Source of the DNA: Verrucomicrobiia bacterium
GTDB taxonomy: Bacteria; Verrucomicrobiota; Verrucomicrobiia; Verrucomicrobiales; DEV007
DNA length: 64,000 nucleotides
Direction of reading: 5' to 3'
Assembly (NCBI GenBank): GCA_030427505.1
Contig: JAUICH010000005.1
Location: 62,001 to 126,000 of the forward strand
The position numbers and the translations under genes are program-made. Below the pieces are notes generated by a model that was not told the DNA's origin, did no database searches, and saw only the letters and a list, made by a program, of their open reading frames with translations. Below are positions 16,658-26,369 of this stretch, in pieces (positions within the stretch are counted from its first letter, which is position 1; the number at the start of each line of letters is the position of its first letter).

Positions 16658-19003
16658 TTAGTCTCGGCTCGCCTTGGCCACTGGCCATTTCTCCCAATCC
16701 GGCTGCCCCTGTTTCAGCCGGATTCGCGAGTTCAGCGGCAGGTTGGTGTATTTGGTGACCGGCCATCCCTGGATTGGCCAGGTCACTTCCACGGCTTCCA
16801 CCGCCATGGCGTCTCCCACCCCCACCTCTACCCACAGACTATTCCCGCCAAAGGAACCTCCCGTTCCGGCGGTACGGAAAATGTCGTGCCGGATTTCGTC
16901 CTCATCGCTAACCGTTATCTTCACCTTTGCCCCCACGGCCAGCCGGTTCGCCGTCTCGCCTTCCAGCACCAGCGTCAGCCAGTGGTTCTCGTTTCCCGGG
17001 TTCTCGAACAGCACGTTTTGGTAGATGTCGCCCTCAAAAAATCCGCCCATCACGGCGTAAATGTCCTGATCGCCGTCGTTGTCAAAATCGGCAAAGGCCA
17101 CGCCATGTCCTTTCTGCAGGTGCCCGAATCCGCCCGCCAGGGTCACTTCCTTAAAGACATCACCGCCCCGGTTCCAGAACATGCGGTTGGGGACAATCGT
17201 CCTGAAGTCAGGCGCTCCCGTGCCCGCGTAGAAGTCTTCGTAGCCGTCATTGTCTAGATCTCCGTGATTGGCGCCCATGGCGTACATCACGCGGGCCAGG
17301 TCCCGGACTTCGGTGACATCGGCGAACGTTCCGTCTCCGTGGTTTTCGTATAGACGGGGCAGTTCGCACTCCGCTGGTTTCCCCAGGAGTTCAGCCGCGT
17401 AGTCCTGTCCCTGGCGTCCGGACCGTTTCAAATCGTACCCCGCCACGAACAGGTCTTCGTTGCCATCATTGTTAAAGTCCCAGAACCACGCCGGAAAACT
17501 CTGCCGGGGTTCCGTTACACCGGCCGGTTCCGCCACGTCCTCAAACCACCAGCCGCCTTCCGCCTCCGGCCCACTGTTCCGGTAGAGCCGGTTCGGCCCG
17601 TCCCTCAGGGAAAGGTAGAGGTCCGGATACCCATCGCCATTGTAGTCGCCCGCCACGGCGCCTTTCACATAGTCCCTCGCGTCCAGGCCCACCTCGGCGG
17701 CTATTTCACGGAACGTGCCGTCTTTCTGGTTGTGAAAGAATTCGCCCGGATGGACCGCCTCCGCCACGGATTCGTTGCCGATGAAAAGGTCCAGCCAACC
17801 ATCTTGATCGAAGTCCGCCCAGGCCGCCGTCTGAGTCGGCCGGTATGACAAGACGCCCGCGTCCGCGGTCACGTCTTCAAATTTCAGTTCCCCCAGATTG
17901 CGCAGGAGCGTGTTTGGATGATTCCCGTGGGGCGCCAACCAGGCGCCTCGCAACACCAGCAGGTCGGCCAGACCGTCGTTGTCGTAGTCGGCTTGAACGC
18001 AGTTCAAGCCACCGGTCACGTCTTTCAACCCCGCGGCTTCGGTAACGTCGTCAAACGTTCCGTCTCCATTGTTCCGAAAGAGATGACAGGGATCCATCAG
18101 CCCCATGGAGGTAACAAAAAGGTCCATGTCTCCGTCGCCATCGAAGTCTTCCGCGCAGCACCCTCCCGCATTCGCCAGCACGTCTAATTTCCATTCTCCC
18201 GCCCGGTCCATGAACCGGGGAAAGTCCGGCATCTCCGCTTCATCCAGACCGGGGATGAGAAACTCCTCCGGCACTTCGTCCGGATATTCCCCCAGGGTCA
18301 TATAGGCCAGATTCAGCAGCCACCTCGCCTCCAGATTGTCCGGCAGTTGCTTCAAGATCGCGGCATACACGGTGATGGCACCACGCGAGCCTTCCTCCAA
18401 TTCATGCTGCCCACTTTCCCGGATCGGGAGGATACAGGACTCGCACTGGTGTTGCTGAAGGCAATTCTGCTGCTCGCCCAGCCGCAGAAGACCGACGGCC
18501 AGCATCTGCCACACCTGCCGGCGGAGCGGAGCGGCCTTCTCCCCAGCCTCCGGACCTTCCAGAGCCGCTTTCAATTCTCCCATGATCTCCAGGCTTTTCT
18601 CCGTCTCCCCCGCCAGGAGCCATTCCTGGCCTTCCTGAAACCGCCATTTCAGCCGTTCCTCTCCTTTTGCGGCGGCGGCCCGCTTCCCAAAAAGCTCAGC
18701 CCGGCGGCGATTCAGAAACCGGTTCTCTTCCGGCTCCGCCGTCTCGGCCAGTTTGGCCAGCCCTTCGCCGACTGTCAGGCCGGCAAACTCTTCCGGCACG
18801 GCGGGCAGGCAGGACTCCCGTGGGATGGGCTGGCGCCGTCCCTCTTCCGCCACGACGTCATTCTCGACAATCGTTTCGAGAGGTTGAGGCCGCTCGCATC
18901 CACAAAAGAATCCCAACACTGAAGCCACGGCCACCAACCCCCACGCCCCAGCCACACGGAGTCGCACCCGTGGAGGGTTTGGAGCCTTTCCATTCTCAGC
19001 CAC
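16658..19003 (-). CDS. CRTAC1-type FG-GAP repeat protein with ASPIC/UnbV domain
   Basis: A 781-residue exported protein. The N-terminus has a hydrophobic signal segment with cysteines (GFFCGCERP) that may be a non-standard lipobox. Residues about 40-240 are helical and TPR-like. Residues about 250-640 hold repeated FG-GAP/VCBS calcium-loop units (for example DFDGDGDMDLFV, DYDNDGLADLLV, DFDNDGDQDIYA) expected to form a beta propeller. The C-terminus (about 655-770, NENHWLTLVLEGE ... VEVTWP) is the ASPIC/UnbV domain. Such proteins are abundant in Planctomycetes and Verrucomicrobia and are probably adhesive or polysaccharide-binding at the cell surface. It begins 30 bases after mgtE on the same strand. 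Confidence 0.88.
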   Translation of the reverse strand: MAENGKAPNPPRVRLRVAGAWGLVAVASVLGFFCGCERPQPLETIVENDVVAEEGRRQPIPRESCLPAVPEEFAGLTVGEGLAKLAETAEPEENRFLNRRRAELFGKRAAAAKGEERLKWRFQEGQEWLLAGETEKSLEIMGELKAALEGPEAGEKAAPLRRQVWQMLAVGLLRLGEQQNCLQQHQCESCILPIRESGQHELEEGSRGAITVYAAILKQLPDNLEARWLLNLAYMTLGEYPDEVPEEFLIPGLDEAEMPDFPRFMDRAGEWKLDVLANAGGCCAEDFDGDGDMDLFVTSMGLMDPCHLFRNNGDGTFDDVTEAAGLKDVTGGLNCVQADYDNDGLADLLVLRGAWLAPHGNHPNTLLRNLGELKFEDVTADAGVLSYRPTQTAAWADFDQDGWLDLFIGNESVAEAVHPGEFFHNQKDGTFREIAAEVGLDARDYVKGAVAGDYNGDGYPDLYLSLRDGPNRLYRNSGPEAEGGWWFEDVAEPAGVTEPRQSFPAWFWDFNNDGNEDLFVAGYDLKRSGRQGQDYAAELLGKPAECELPRLYENHGDGTFADVTEVRDLARVMYAMGANHGDLDNDGYEDFYAGTGAPDFRTIVPNRMFWNRGGDVFKEVTLAGGFGHLQKGHGVAFADFDNDGDQDIYAVMGGFFEGDIYQNVLFENPGNENHWLTLVLEGETANRLAVGAKVKITVSDEDEIRHDIFRTAGTGGSFGGNSLWVEVGVGDAMAVEAVEVTWPIQGWPVTKYTNLPLNSRIRLKQGQPDWEKWPVAKASRD

Positions 19004-19033
19004 GGCGGAGAGTAAGATTCGGGGCGGTTGGGG

Positions 19034-20407
19034 TTACAGCTTGTCCAGCGTCATGCTGGCAAAGCTAAGCACAAGGAAGAAGCCGCACATGTCCGTCACG
19101 GTGGTCAACAGCGGACCGGAGGCCAGGGCCGGGTCGATCTTGAAGCCTTTCAACACCAGCGGCACCAGTCCGCCCAGGAGCACGGACAGCATGGTATTCA
19201 ATGCCAGGGCTGTTCCCACGACCATGCCCAGATAAACATTGTTCTGCCAGAAGGCGGCAATCGCGCCGAGGAGCACCCCCAGCGCCAGCCCGTTGATCAG
19301 GCCCAGACTCCCCTCCTTTGCAAACACCCGCCACACTTCCTTGGGCCGGATAAGGCCGAGGGCCAGTTCCCGGATGCTCACCGCCACGGCCTGGTTGCCG
19401 GAACACCCGCTCATGTCCGAAATAATCGGCAGGAACACCGCCAGCACGATGGCCGCCTGGAGCGTGTCCTGATACATGGAAATAACGCTCGCCGCGATGA
19501 GATTCAGCACAATGTTCGGCGCCAGCCAGGACAGGCGGCGGATGCAGCGCAAGTAGAGCGGCAGGCTACGCAGTTCTTCCCCGCCCACAATCCCGCTTAC
19601 CCGGAGGAAAGTATTTTTGACCCGCTTCTCGGTGGCCTCAGCCACGGAGGACTCCAGCAACACCCCCAGCAAACGCCCGTCGGCGTCCACGACCGGCACG
19701 CCCAGGAAATGGTGGTCGGCGAAAAACGTTACCAGCTCATCCAAGCTCGTGGTATCCCGCACGGAAAGCGGGTTTGGAATCATGATCTCGGAGAGTTGCC
19801 GTTGCGGCGCCGAAAGGAGCAAGTCCCGCAAGCGAAGCACCCCCCTCAAACGGCCGCGAGGCCCGGTCACGTAGGCATACTGCACTTCGTAGTCGGAATA
19901 CTCGTGCACGTTCTCACGCATTTTCTCCACGGCTTCCTTGATGGTGAGTCCTTGGAAAAAGGAGAGAAAATCTGGAATCATCAGGCCGCCGGCGGAGTCT
20001 GAATCATACTCCAGCAGGCGCCGGCACTCCGCCGCGTCTTCCAGCGGCATCGCTTCCAGGATGGCTTCCGCGTCCCGCGTGGCCATCTCTTCCAGGATGT
20101 CCGCCTGCTCGTCGACAGCCAGTTCTTCCACGATGGCGGCCGCCTCGGCCGGTTCCATCTCCTCAATCATCCCGGCCGCCTGCTCTACTTCCAGGTCTTC
20201 CAGGATCCACGCCGCTTCGGCGGGCTTCAGCATCCGCAGCACGCGCGTCCGCTCCTCGTCATTCAGGCGGGAAAGGGCTAGCGCCCGGCCGTCGTGGGTG
20301 AGCTCCTGAAGGTAAAGCTCCAACTGATCCCGCTGATCTTCGGCAATCAATTGCTGGATCAGTTCCCAGGGACGTTCCGGATTCGCGGCTGTCTGGGTGG
20401 CGCTCAC
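19034..20407 (-). CDS. mgtE: MgtE-family magnesium transporter
   Basis: A 457-residue inner-membrane Mg2+ channel/transporter. Residues 1-130 are the acidic helical N domain with repeated E-P-A-E-A-A segments. Residues about 130-260 are a pair of CBS domains that sense cytoplasmic Mg2+. Residues about 275-457 carry five transmembrane helices with the pore-region sequence LPIISDMSGCSGNQAVAVS. The start codon is GTG at 20407, inferred from the family N-terminus. It lies 30 bases upstream of the CRTAC1-like gene and may be cotranscribed with it. No M-box leader was recognised. Confidence 0.92.
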   Translation of the reverse strand: MSATQTAANPERPWELIQQLIAEDQRDQLELYLQELTHDGRALALSRLNDEERTRVLRMLKPAEAAWILEDLEVEQAAGMIEEMEPAEAAAIVEELAVDEQADILEEMATRDAEAILEAMPLEDAAECRRLLEYDSDSAGGLMIPDFLSFFQGLTIKEAVEKMRENVHEYSDYEVQYAYVTGPRGRLRGVLRLRDLLLSAPQRQLSEIMIPNPLSVRDTTSLDELVTFFADHHFLGVPVVDADGRLLGVLLESSVAEATEKRVKNTFLRVSGIVGGEELRSLPLYLRCIRRLSWLAPNIVLNLIAASVISMYQDTLQAAIVLAVFLPIISDMSGCSGNQAVAVSIRELALGLIRPKEVWRVFAKEGSLGLINGLALGVLLGAIAAFWQNNVYLGMVVGTALALNTMLSVLLGGLVPLVLKGFKIDPALASGPLLTTVTDMCGFFLVLSFASMTLDKL

Positions 20408-20744
20408 TCTTCCATCCCTAACCGCGCCCCGGCACTTGGCAAGAGCGATTTACTGGGAACCCGAAGGTCACTCAGTCCTAAAGGGATACCCCACTCTTCG
20501 AGACAGCCGAAAAGCTCCGCCAAAAGCCCCCGCATGATAAAAGTCCTCCAATGAGACCCTTTTCCGGCACAATTCGCCCCTTCGGGACAATTTCCCTGTA
20601 CCGGCCCCCTCCAGTGGCAACACCGCTCGGAAAATGGCGGCATCACGAAAGTTGACTTCGTCCGTTTTCCCTGTTTAGGGTGATCGGCTAATCAAATCCG
20701 CGGGAAACAACCAGAAGAACTCGCAAAAACCCACACGTAACTCC
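20408..20744. promoter_or_regulatory. Divergent intergenic region, mgtE and small secreted protein
   Basis: A 337-base region between divergent genes. On the plus strand TTGACT (20652-20657), an 18-base gap and TAGGGT (20676-20681) form a plausible promoter for the 20745 gene. A 42-codon minus-strand frame (20532-20404) overlaps the mgtE GTG by GTGA, but nothing else supports it as a gene. No riboswitch fold was recognised. Confidence 0.35.
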
Positions 20745-21224
20745 ATGAATTATCGTTTTATTCTCCCGGCAGCGATCGTCGCCGTCCTGATGGCCACCGC
20801 CACCGCGCAGGCTCAGCAGGAAGCACCCGCCGCCGCCCCCGCGGCGCCCACCGCTCCCGGGCCGAAACTTTCCCCCGAACAGCAGGTCACGGCCTTCTAC
20901 GCCGCCTGCAAAGCGAACGCGGTCGGATCGGGCCTGGAAGAGATGCTCAAGGCCAACCCCTTCGTGAAGGAAGAGGACCTTTCCCAGATCAAAGCCGGTT
21001 TCGAGCGGCTCGTCATCCCCATGGGAGCGTTCATCGATTTTGAGATCCTGAAGAAGGATGAAATCAGCAAACGCACCGTGAATGTCCGCTGCGTCGCCCA
21101 CTTCCAGAAGCAACCCTTCGTGAACGAGTTCATGTTCTACGATCCGGGTAACGGCGAATGGCGTCTGGTGCATCTTCGCTACGACTCCAACGTCGCCACG
21201 ATGTTTGTTCCCTTCACGGAATAA
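20745..21224 (+). CDS. Small secreted protein of unknown function
   Basis: A 159-residue protein with a clear signal peptide (about 1-24, ending AQAQ) and a short Ala/Pro linker. Residues about 44-159 (SPEQQVTAFYAACKANAV to VATMFVPFTE) resemble the cystatin- or NTF2-like small alpha+beta folds seen in many exported hypothetical proteins. The C-terminal part has Y-D-P-G-N-G-E-W-R-L-V-H strands. No catalytic residues stand out. It is monocistronic: a strong terminator follows. Confidence 0.8.
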   Translation: MNYRFILPAAIVAVLMATATAQAQQEAPAAAPAAPTAPGPKLSPEQQVTAFYAACKANAVGSGLEEMLKANPFVKEEDLSQIKAGFERLVIPMGAFIDFEILKKDEISKRTVNVRCVAHFQKQPFVNEFMFYDPGNGEWRLVHLRYDSNVATMFVPFTE

Positions 21225-21252
21225 GCTTTTTACCCAGCCAATTTCAAAAACG

Positions 21253-21290
21253 AAAAAGCCGGAGATGCGCCAAGCATCCTCCGGCTTTTT
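21253..21290. terminator. Bidirectional intrinsic terminator
   Basis: An A-run, the arm GCCGGAG-ATGC, a short loop, the arm GCAT-CCTCCGGC and a T-run lie between the convergent genes ending at 21224 and 21331. There is a one-base bulge in the stem. A-tracts and T-tracts on the two sides allow it to work in both directions. Confidence 0.88.
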
Positions 21291-21330
21291 CTTTGGTTAA
21301 GTTTCTTGCCTGAAGATCGCGGGGCGGGAA

Positions 21331-22371
21331 TCAATCCCCATCCAGGAGACGGCCAATGCCGCCCAGCACGGAGCCTTCGCCCTGCGACCGTCCGCCGGAG
21401 GAAGGCGCGTGCGCGATGATGCGGTCCGCCATCCGGGAGAACGGAAGGCTTTGCAGCCACACCTTGCCGGTGCCGCGCAGGGTAGCCAGGAAGAGCCCCT
21501 CCCCACCGAAGAACATGGACTTGAGATTCCCCGCCCGCTCGATGTTGTACTCGATGCCCGGGGCAAAGGCCACCAGGCAGCCGGTATCCACCCGCAGCGT
21601 TTCGCCTTTCAGTTCTTTCTCAATGATCGTCCCCCCAGCGTGGATAAAGGCCAGCCCGTCGCCTTCCAGCTTCTGGAGGATAAAGCCCTCTCCGCCGAAG
21701 AAGCCTGCTCCCAGGCGTCGATTGAAGGCGATCGAGACCCGCGTGCCATAAGCCGCGCAGAGGAAGGCGTCTTTCTGACAGAGAACGGAACCGCCAATCT
21801 CTTTCAAATTCATCACCACGATCTTTCCGGGATAGGGAGCCGCGAAAGCGACGCGCCGTTTGCCGCCGCCGCCCCGGTGCGTGAAGTGCGTCATGAAAAG
21901 CGACTCCCCGGTCAGGGCCCGTTTTCCGACGGAGAGCAACTTGCCCATAAGCCCTTCGTTCGGCGTGGAGCCGTCCCCCATTCGCGCTTCGAAGACAATG
22001 TCCTGCTCCAGGTAGTTCATGGCTCCGGCCTCGGCGATCACGGTTTCGCCCGGGTCCAGTTCCACTTCCACGATCTGCATGTCGTCCCCGAAGACCTCGT
22101 AGTCCACGTCATGAGATTTCAGGCTCGGCCCGAAACCTCCGCCACCGCCTCCACCACTCATTGGCGGCGGCGTGCTGGACTGCTGGGGTGGCGGCGACGC
22201 CTGCGCGAAAAGATTCGGCAGCGCCTGCGCCGCGGGCGTCCAGTTTTCCATGCCCGCGGTCCATACCCGCGTGTTCGGATTGATCGTTCCGTTTTGCACC
22301 AGCCCGGGAAGGGCGTCCTCGGTCGTCTGCCGCTGCTGGTTGTCTGGTGTCGCGTAGTGCCAGGTTTTCAT
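21331..22371 (-). CDS. AIM24/TIGR00266-family protein with N-terminal GYF_2 domain
   Basis: A 346-residue cytoplasmic protein. Residues 1-55 form a GYF_2-type domain ([13 protein letters not shown] ... [16 protein letters not shown]). A Gly/Pro linker follows (about 60-85). Residues about 88-310 are the AIM24-type beta barrel ([20 protein letters not shown], then [17 protein letters not shown], with a closing [22 protein letters not shown]). The family is widespread and related to a yeast mitochondrial biogenesis protein, but its bacterial function is not established. It lies 42 bases downstream of ilvD on the same strand. Confidence 0.85.
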   Translation of the reverse strand: MKTWHYATPDNQQRQTTEDALPGLVQNGTINPNTRVWTAGMENWTPAAQALPNLFAQASPPPQQSSTPPPMSGGGGGGGFGPSLKSHDVDYEVFGDDMQIVEVELDPGETVIAEAGAMNYLEQDIVFEARMGDGSTPNEGLMGKLLSVGKRALTGESLFMTHFTHRGGGGKRRVAFAAPYPGKIVVMNLKEIGGSVLCQKDAFLCAAYGTRVSIAFNRRLGAGFFGGEGFILQKLEGDGLAFIHAGGTIIEKELKGETLRVDTGCLVAFAPGIEYNIERAGNLKSMFFGGEGLFLATLRGTGKVWLQSLPFSRMADRIIAHAPSSGGRSQGEGSVLGGIGRLLDGD

Positions 22372-22413
22372 GGTTAGGATGGTGGTTCCAGAGACGGTGA
22401 AAGGGTGGCGGAA

Positions 22414-24162
22414 TCAAAGTTCCTTGTCGGTCACGGCGCCTTCCGATGCCGGGCTGACCAGGGCGGCATACTTTGCCAGGACTCCTCGCTTGTAGCGTGG
22501 CTTGGGCTGCTTCCACTTCCTCAGCCGCTCGTCCAGTTCGGTCTGTGATATTTCCAGCGTGATGGTCCGCTTACGGGTATCGATGGAAATTTCGTCTCCA
22601 TTCTTGATCACCGCAATCGGTCCGCCCACACAGGCCTCGGGCGTGATGTGGCCGATCACGAAGCCGTGACTGCCACCCGAAAAACGCCCGTCCGTGATGA
22701 GGGCAACGTCTTTGCCCAGGCCCCGGCCCATGACGGCACTCGTGGGTCCCAGCATTTCGCGCATGCCCGGACCGCCCTTGGGCCCTTCCATGCGGATGAC
22801 GATGACGTCTCCCTTTTTAATCTTGCCGCCCAAGATGGCCTCCATGGCCTTTTCCTCGGAGTCGTGTACCTTGGCCTTCCCTTTGAAGATCTCCCCTTCC
22901 TTACCGGAGATCTTTGCCACCGCGCCGCCGGGCGCCAGGTTCCCGTACAGGATAACCAGGTGACCGTCTTTCTTGATCGGATCGTCAAAGGAACGGATGA
23001 CCGTCTGGCCCGCCGGGTAAGTTGGTTTCACCTTGGAAAGGTTCTGCGCCAGGGTCTTACCCGTGACGGTCAGGCAGTCGCCATGCAGCAGCCCTTTGTT
23101 CAGGAGCATCTTCATGAGTGGCAGGGTGCCGCCGATCTCCACCAGACGCTGCATCATGTGTTTGCCGCTGGGCTTCAGATCCGCCAGCACGGGCACCTTT
23201 TTCCCGATCCGGGTGAAGTCGTCGATTTTCAGCTTCACATCCGCGGCGTGGGCGATGGCCAGCAGGTGCAGCACGGCGTTGGTGGAACCGCCCAGAGCCA
23301 TCACCACGGTAATGGCGTTTTCAAAGGCTTCGCGGGTCATGATGTCCCGGGGCAGGATGTTCTTTTCGATCATGTTCATCACCGCCACGCCGGCGTCGAA
23401 ACAGTCCATCATCTTCTCGTCGGAAATCGCCGCCTGGGCCGAGCTGTTCGGCAGGCTCATCCCCATGGCTTCGATGGCGGAGGCCATGGTGTTCGCGGTG
23501 TACATTCCGCCGCAGGAGCCCTCTCCCGGAATGGCGGTCTCCGTGATTTGTTCCAGTTCCTCGCCGTCAATCTCTCCACTGGCGTGTTTCCCCACGGCTT
23601 CGAACACGGACACCACGTCCGTGTCCTGCCCCTTGTGGCAGCCCGGTTGAATGGTGCCGCCATAGACAAAGATCGAGGGCCGGTTCATTCGGGCCATGGC
23701 GATCAGGCAGCCCGGCATGTTCTTGTCGCAACCACCCAGAGCCACAAAGCCGTCCATGCCTTCGCAACCCACCACGGTCTCGATGGAGTCCGCGATCACT
23801 TCGCGGGACACCAGGGAATATTTCATCCCCTCCGTGCCCATGGAAATGCCGTCGGAAACCGTGATGGTGTTGAAGATGACGGGCTTGCCGCCCGCGGCGT
23901 CGACGCCTTTCTCGCTCTGCTTCGCCAGACGGTCTATGTGCATGTTGCACGGCGTGACCATGCCCCATGTGGAGGCGATGCCGATCTGGGACTTTTTGAA
24001 ATCTTCCCGCGAAAATCCGACCGCGTGCAGCATGGCGCGGCTTGGCGCTCGATCCGGCCCGTCCAATACTTCCGAAGAATACTTCCGGTGGGCCGGGGAG
24101 GCCGTCTGGGGGGACTTCGAGGGGGCTTTCTTCGCGGACTGGGTACCTGTCTTCTTACTCAT
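22414..24162 (-). CDS. ilvD: Dihydroxy-acid dehydratase
   Basis: A 582-residue Fe-S enzyme of branched-chain amino acid synthesis that dehydrates 2,3-dihydroxy-isovalerate and -methylvalerate to the 2-oxo acids. Cluster and active-site motifs are intact: [22 protein letters not shown] and [18 protein letters not shown] 24162 (MSKKTGTQ) is preferred over the longer open frame starting at 24255, because the upstream residues are not family-like. A basic Lys/Ser-rich N-terminal extension of about 30 residues remains even with this start. Divergent from serA. Confidence 0.94.
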   Translation of the reverse strand: MSKKTGTQSAKKAPSKSPQTASPAHRKYSSEVLDGPDRAPSRAMLHAVGFSREDFKKSQIGIASTWGMVTPCNMHIDRLAKQSEKGVDAAGGKPVIFNTITVSDGISMGTEGMKYSLVSREVIADSIETVVGCEGMDGFVALGGCDKNMPGCLIAMARMNRPSIFVYGGTIQPGCHKGQDTDVVSVFEAVGKHASGEIDGEELEQITETAIPGEGSCGGMYTANTMASAIEAMGMSLPNSSAQAAISDEKMMDCFDAGVAVMNMIEKNILPRDIMTREAFENAITVVMALGGSTNAVLHLLAIAHAADVKLKIDDFTRIGKKVPVLADLKPSGKHMMQRLVEIGGTLPLMKMLLNKGLLHGDCLTVTGKTLAQNLSKVKPTYPAGQTVIRSFDDPIKKDGHLVILYGNLAPGGAVAKISGKEGEIFKGKAKVHDSEEKAMEAILGGKIKKGDVIVIRMEGPKGGPGMREMLGPTSAVMGRGLGKDVALITDGRFSGGSHGFVIGHITPEACVGGPIAVIKNGDEISIDTRKRTITLEISQTELDERLRKWKQPKPRYKRGVLAKYAALVSPASEGAVTDKEL

Positions 24163-24262
24163 GGTGGCTGAATAAAAGACGTTTCGCCACCACTCCCGCA
24201 ACGTCAAGAAGCATCCGCCCCGCGGACTGTGACTGAGGGAGTTTCGGCGCCCCAATTATCGG

Positions 24263-24290
24263 TTGCCAAGCGATGACCCCGGCATCTAAT
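24263..24290 (+). promoter_or_regulatory. Putative serA promoter with very short leader
   Basis: TTGCCA (24263-24268), a 16-base spacer and TCTAAT (24285-24290) resemble a sigma-70 promoter. Transcription would start near 24297, only a few bases before the serA ATG at 24301. No Shine-Dalgarno is seen. Confidence 0.45.
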
Positions 24291-24300
24291 TAGGCGCCCC

Positions 24301-25896
24301 ATGGAGAAACCCAAGATTCTCGTAGCCGATGCCATTTCAGAGATTGGCATCGAAGAATTGCGTAACGACCCCGCTCTCGAGGTAGACGTGAAATTCGGCC
24401 TGAAAGAGGACGAACTCGTCGCCATCGCCGCCGAATACTCCGGCATCATTGTCCGCTCCGCCACCAAGATCACGGCCCCCGTCATCGAAGCCGCCACCAA
24501 GCTCAAGGCCATTGGCCGTGCTGGCGTGGGCGTGGACAACATCGACATTCCAGCCGCGTCCAAGCGGGGAATCATCGTGATGAACACCCCCGCGGGAAAC
24601 ACCATTTCCACCGCGGAACACGCCTTCAGTTTGCTGACTTCCCTGGCCCGCCAGATCCCGCAGGCCCACGCCAGCGTCATCGCTGGAAAGTGGGAAAGGA
24701 AGAAGTTTGAAGGGGTGGAACTCTACAAGAAGACCCTGGCCATCCTCGGCATGGGCCGCATCGGCACGGAAATCGCCAAGCGCGCCATGGCGTTCGGCAT
24801 GCGCGTCGTCGCGTACGACCCCTACCTCGCCGCCGCCAAAGCCAAACTGATGCGCGTCGAGCTTTTCGAAGACCTGGATGAGTGCGTCGCCCAGGCGGAT
24901 TTCATTACCCTTCACATGCCGAAGACTAAGGAGACGCACCACATGATCAACCGGGAGCGCATCGGGAAGATGAAGCCCGGGGTGCGCATCATTAACTGCG
25001 CCCGCGGCGGCCTGGTGGATGAAGAAGCCCTACTGGAAGCGCTGAAGGAAGGAAAAGTAGCGGGTGCCTCCCTGGACGTTTATGAGGTGGAGCCCCCGCC
25101 GCCGGACTTTGGGTTCTACGGTTTGGAAAATGTGGTGCTGACGCCTCACCTGGGCGCTTCGACCACCGAGGCCCAGGAAAACGTGGGTATCGAAATCGCC
25201 CACACCATCCGGGACTGCGTGCTGAACGGCATCGTGGTGAACTCGGTGAACATGCCGAACATCGACGAGAAGACGATGTCCGAGATCGGGCCCTACCTGC
25301 ACCTCGCCGAGGTGCTGGGCAAACTGCTGGCCCAACTGGCGCCCAAGCAGCCGGAGTTCTTCCGCATCAATTACAATGGCAAGGTCAGTGACCTGGATAC
25401 CACGCTGATCACCCGCTCGGGCCTGAAGGGATTCCTCCAGTTCGCATCGGGGGGTGATGTGGTAAACGTCATCAACGCGCCCAACTTTGCGGAAAACCGC
25501 GGGGTACGCGTCACGGAAAGCCGCCTGGCGGAGCCTTCAGAGTTTACGGACCTGATCGAAGTGGAAACCGGCAACGACGGTGAAACCGTGGCCGTGGCGG
25601 GCACGTTCTTCGGCAATCAGCCGCGTATCGTGAAAGTGCTGGACCGGTTTGTGGAAGCTTCCCCGGAAGGCCAACTCTTGGTGCTGGAAAACACGGACAC
25701 GCCCGGCATCATTGGAAGTCTCGGCAAGGTTCTCGGAGACGCGGGGATCAACATCGCGAGCATGTCCCTGAGCCGGAACAAGGTGGGCGGACACGCCATC
25801 AGCATTCTGAACCTGGACTCAGCGCCCGAGGACAAACTGCTGGAAGAACTTGTGGCCCTGGATGGCATCCATCAGGCAAAGTCCATCGCTCTCTGA
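24301..25896 (+). CDS. serA: D-3-phosphoglycerate dehydrogenase
   Basis: A 531-residue enzyme of the long type I form, the first step of serine synthesis (3-phosphoglycerate to 3-phosphohydroxypyruvate with NAD). The Rossmann motif is G150-M-G-R-I-G155. Catalytic residues are R235 (CARGG), E264 (EVEP) and H283 (TPHLGAST). After the catalytic domain (to about 310) comes the allosteric substrate-binding domain (about 315-450) and a C-terminal ACT domain (about 458-531, VLENTDTPGIIGSLG), which usually binds serine for feedback inhibition. Confidence 0.97.
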   Translation: MEKPKILVADAISEIGIEELRNDPALEVDVKFGLKEDELVAIAAEYSGIIVRSATKITAPVIEAATKLKAIGRAGVGVDNIDIPAASKRGIIVMNTPAGNTISTAEHAFSLLTSLARQIPQAHASVIAGKWERKKFEGVELYKKTLAILGMGRIGTEIAKRAMAFGMRVVAYDPYLAAAKAKLMRVELFEDLDECVAQADFITLHMPKTKETHHMINRERIGKMKPGVRIINCARGGLVDEEALLEALKEGKVAGASLDVYEVEPPPPDFGFYGLENVVLTPHLGASTTEAQENVGIEIAHTIRDCVLNGIVVNSVNMPNIDEKTMSEIGPYLHLAEVLGKLLAQLAPKQPEFFRINYNGKVSDLDTTLITRSGLKGFLQFASGGDVVNVINAPNFAENRGVRVTESRLAEPSEFTDLIEVETGNDGETVAVAGTFFGNQPRIVKVLDRFVEASPEGQLLVLENTDTPGIIGSLGKVLGDAGINIASMSLSRNKVGGHAISILNLDSAPEDKLLEELVALDGIHQAKSIAL

Positions 25897-25920
25897 CGGA
25901 GCGGAACAAATTTGACGGCG

Positions 25921-25946
25921 GCGGAGAAAGCTCAGGCTTTCTCCGC
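25921..25946. terminator. Perfect hairpin between serA and convergent HPr gene
   Basis: An 11-bp perfect inverted repeat (GCGGAGAAAGC, loop TCAG, GCTTTCTCCGC) overlaps the HPr stop codon and follows the serA stop by 24 bases. No T-run follows. It is probably a shared transcript end for the convergent pair. Confidence 0.5.
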
Positions 25947-26213
25947 GACGCTCGGTTCGACGGCATCGCCATCGAAGACGCTTTCAATGGCGGCCAGGGC
26001 TTCCTGCTCGTCTTCGCCCACGGCTTCCACCTCCAGGATGGAGTTCATCCCGGCGCACAGCACGAGAATGCTCATGATGCTGGTGGCATCCGCCGCCACG
26101 GACCCGATTCGAAGGAAAATCCGGGAGCGAAATTTCCGGGCCGTTTCAACCAAACGGGCCGCGGGACGAAGGTGCAAGCCTTCCTGCCAGCGCACGCAAA
26201 CCTTGGTTTTCAT
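25932..26213 (-). CDS. HPr-family phosphocarrier protein
   Basis: A 93-residue HPr. The active-site segment is G12-L-H14-L-R16-P17-A-A, with the phosphorylatable His and the adjacent Arg both present. The regulatory serine region reads T44-S45-I-M-S, so phosphorylation by HPr kinase is possible. No PTS enzyme I, EII or HPr kinase gene is in the window, so it may serve regulation or a PTS encoded elsewhere. The C-terminus carries a short acidic tail. Convergent with serA, divergent from rplM. Confidence 0.88.
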   Translation of the reverse strand: MKTKVCVRWQEGLHLRPAARLVETARKFRSRIFLRIGSVAADATSIMSILVLCAGMNSILEVEAVGEDEQEALAAIESVFDGDAVEPSVAEKA

Positions 26214-26274
26214 GGATTAGCATAGGGCCTTGCGTGAAAACTTCAAATGGCCAAAGTTAGCGGGTAAACTCCTC

Positions 26275-26303
26275 TTGACACGCCTTTACGTCGAACGTAG
26301 CTT
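26275..26303 (+). promoter_or_regulatory. Putative rplM-rpsI promoter
   Basis: A perfect TTGACA (26275-26280) is followed after 17 bases by TAGCTT (26298-26303), which keeps the first two and last bases of TATAAT. It lies about 70 bases before the rplM start. Confidence 0.5.
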
Positions 26304-26369
26304 CCGCACTCCCGTTCGCTGGGGGCCGGTTGGATTGTTTTTCTCCGTGGTCAGCGACACTTTTTTCCG

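Noticed and set aside
20404-20646. Minus-strand frame overlapping the mgtE start by GTGA, possible leader peptide
   Set aside because: The sequence has no family-like features and no ribosome-binding site, and its composition fits a shadow frame. The overlap alone is not enough to call a gene.
22648-24171. 507-codon plus-strand frame opposite ilvD
   Set aside because: ilvD on the other strand carries all Fe-S cluster motifs. The plus-strand product is His/Gly-rich and unlike any known protein.
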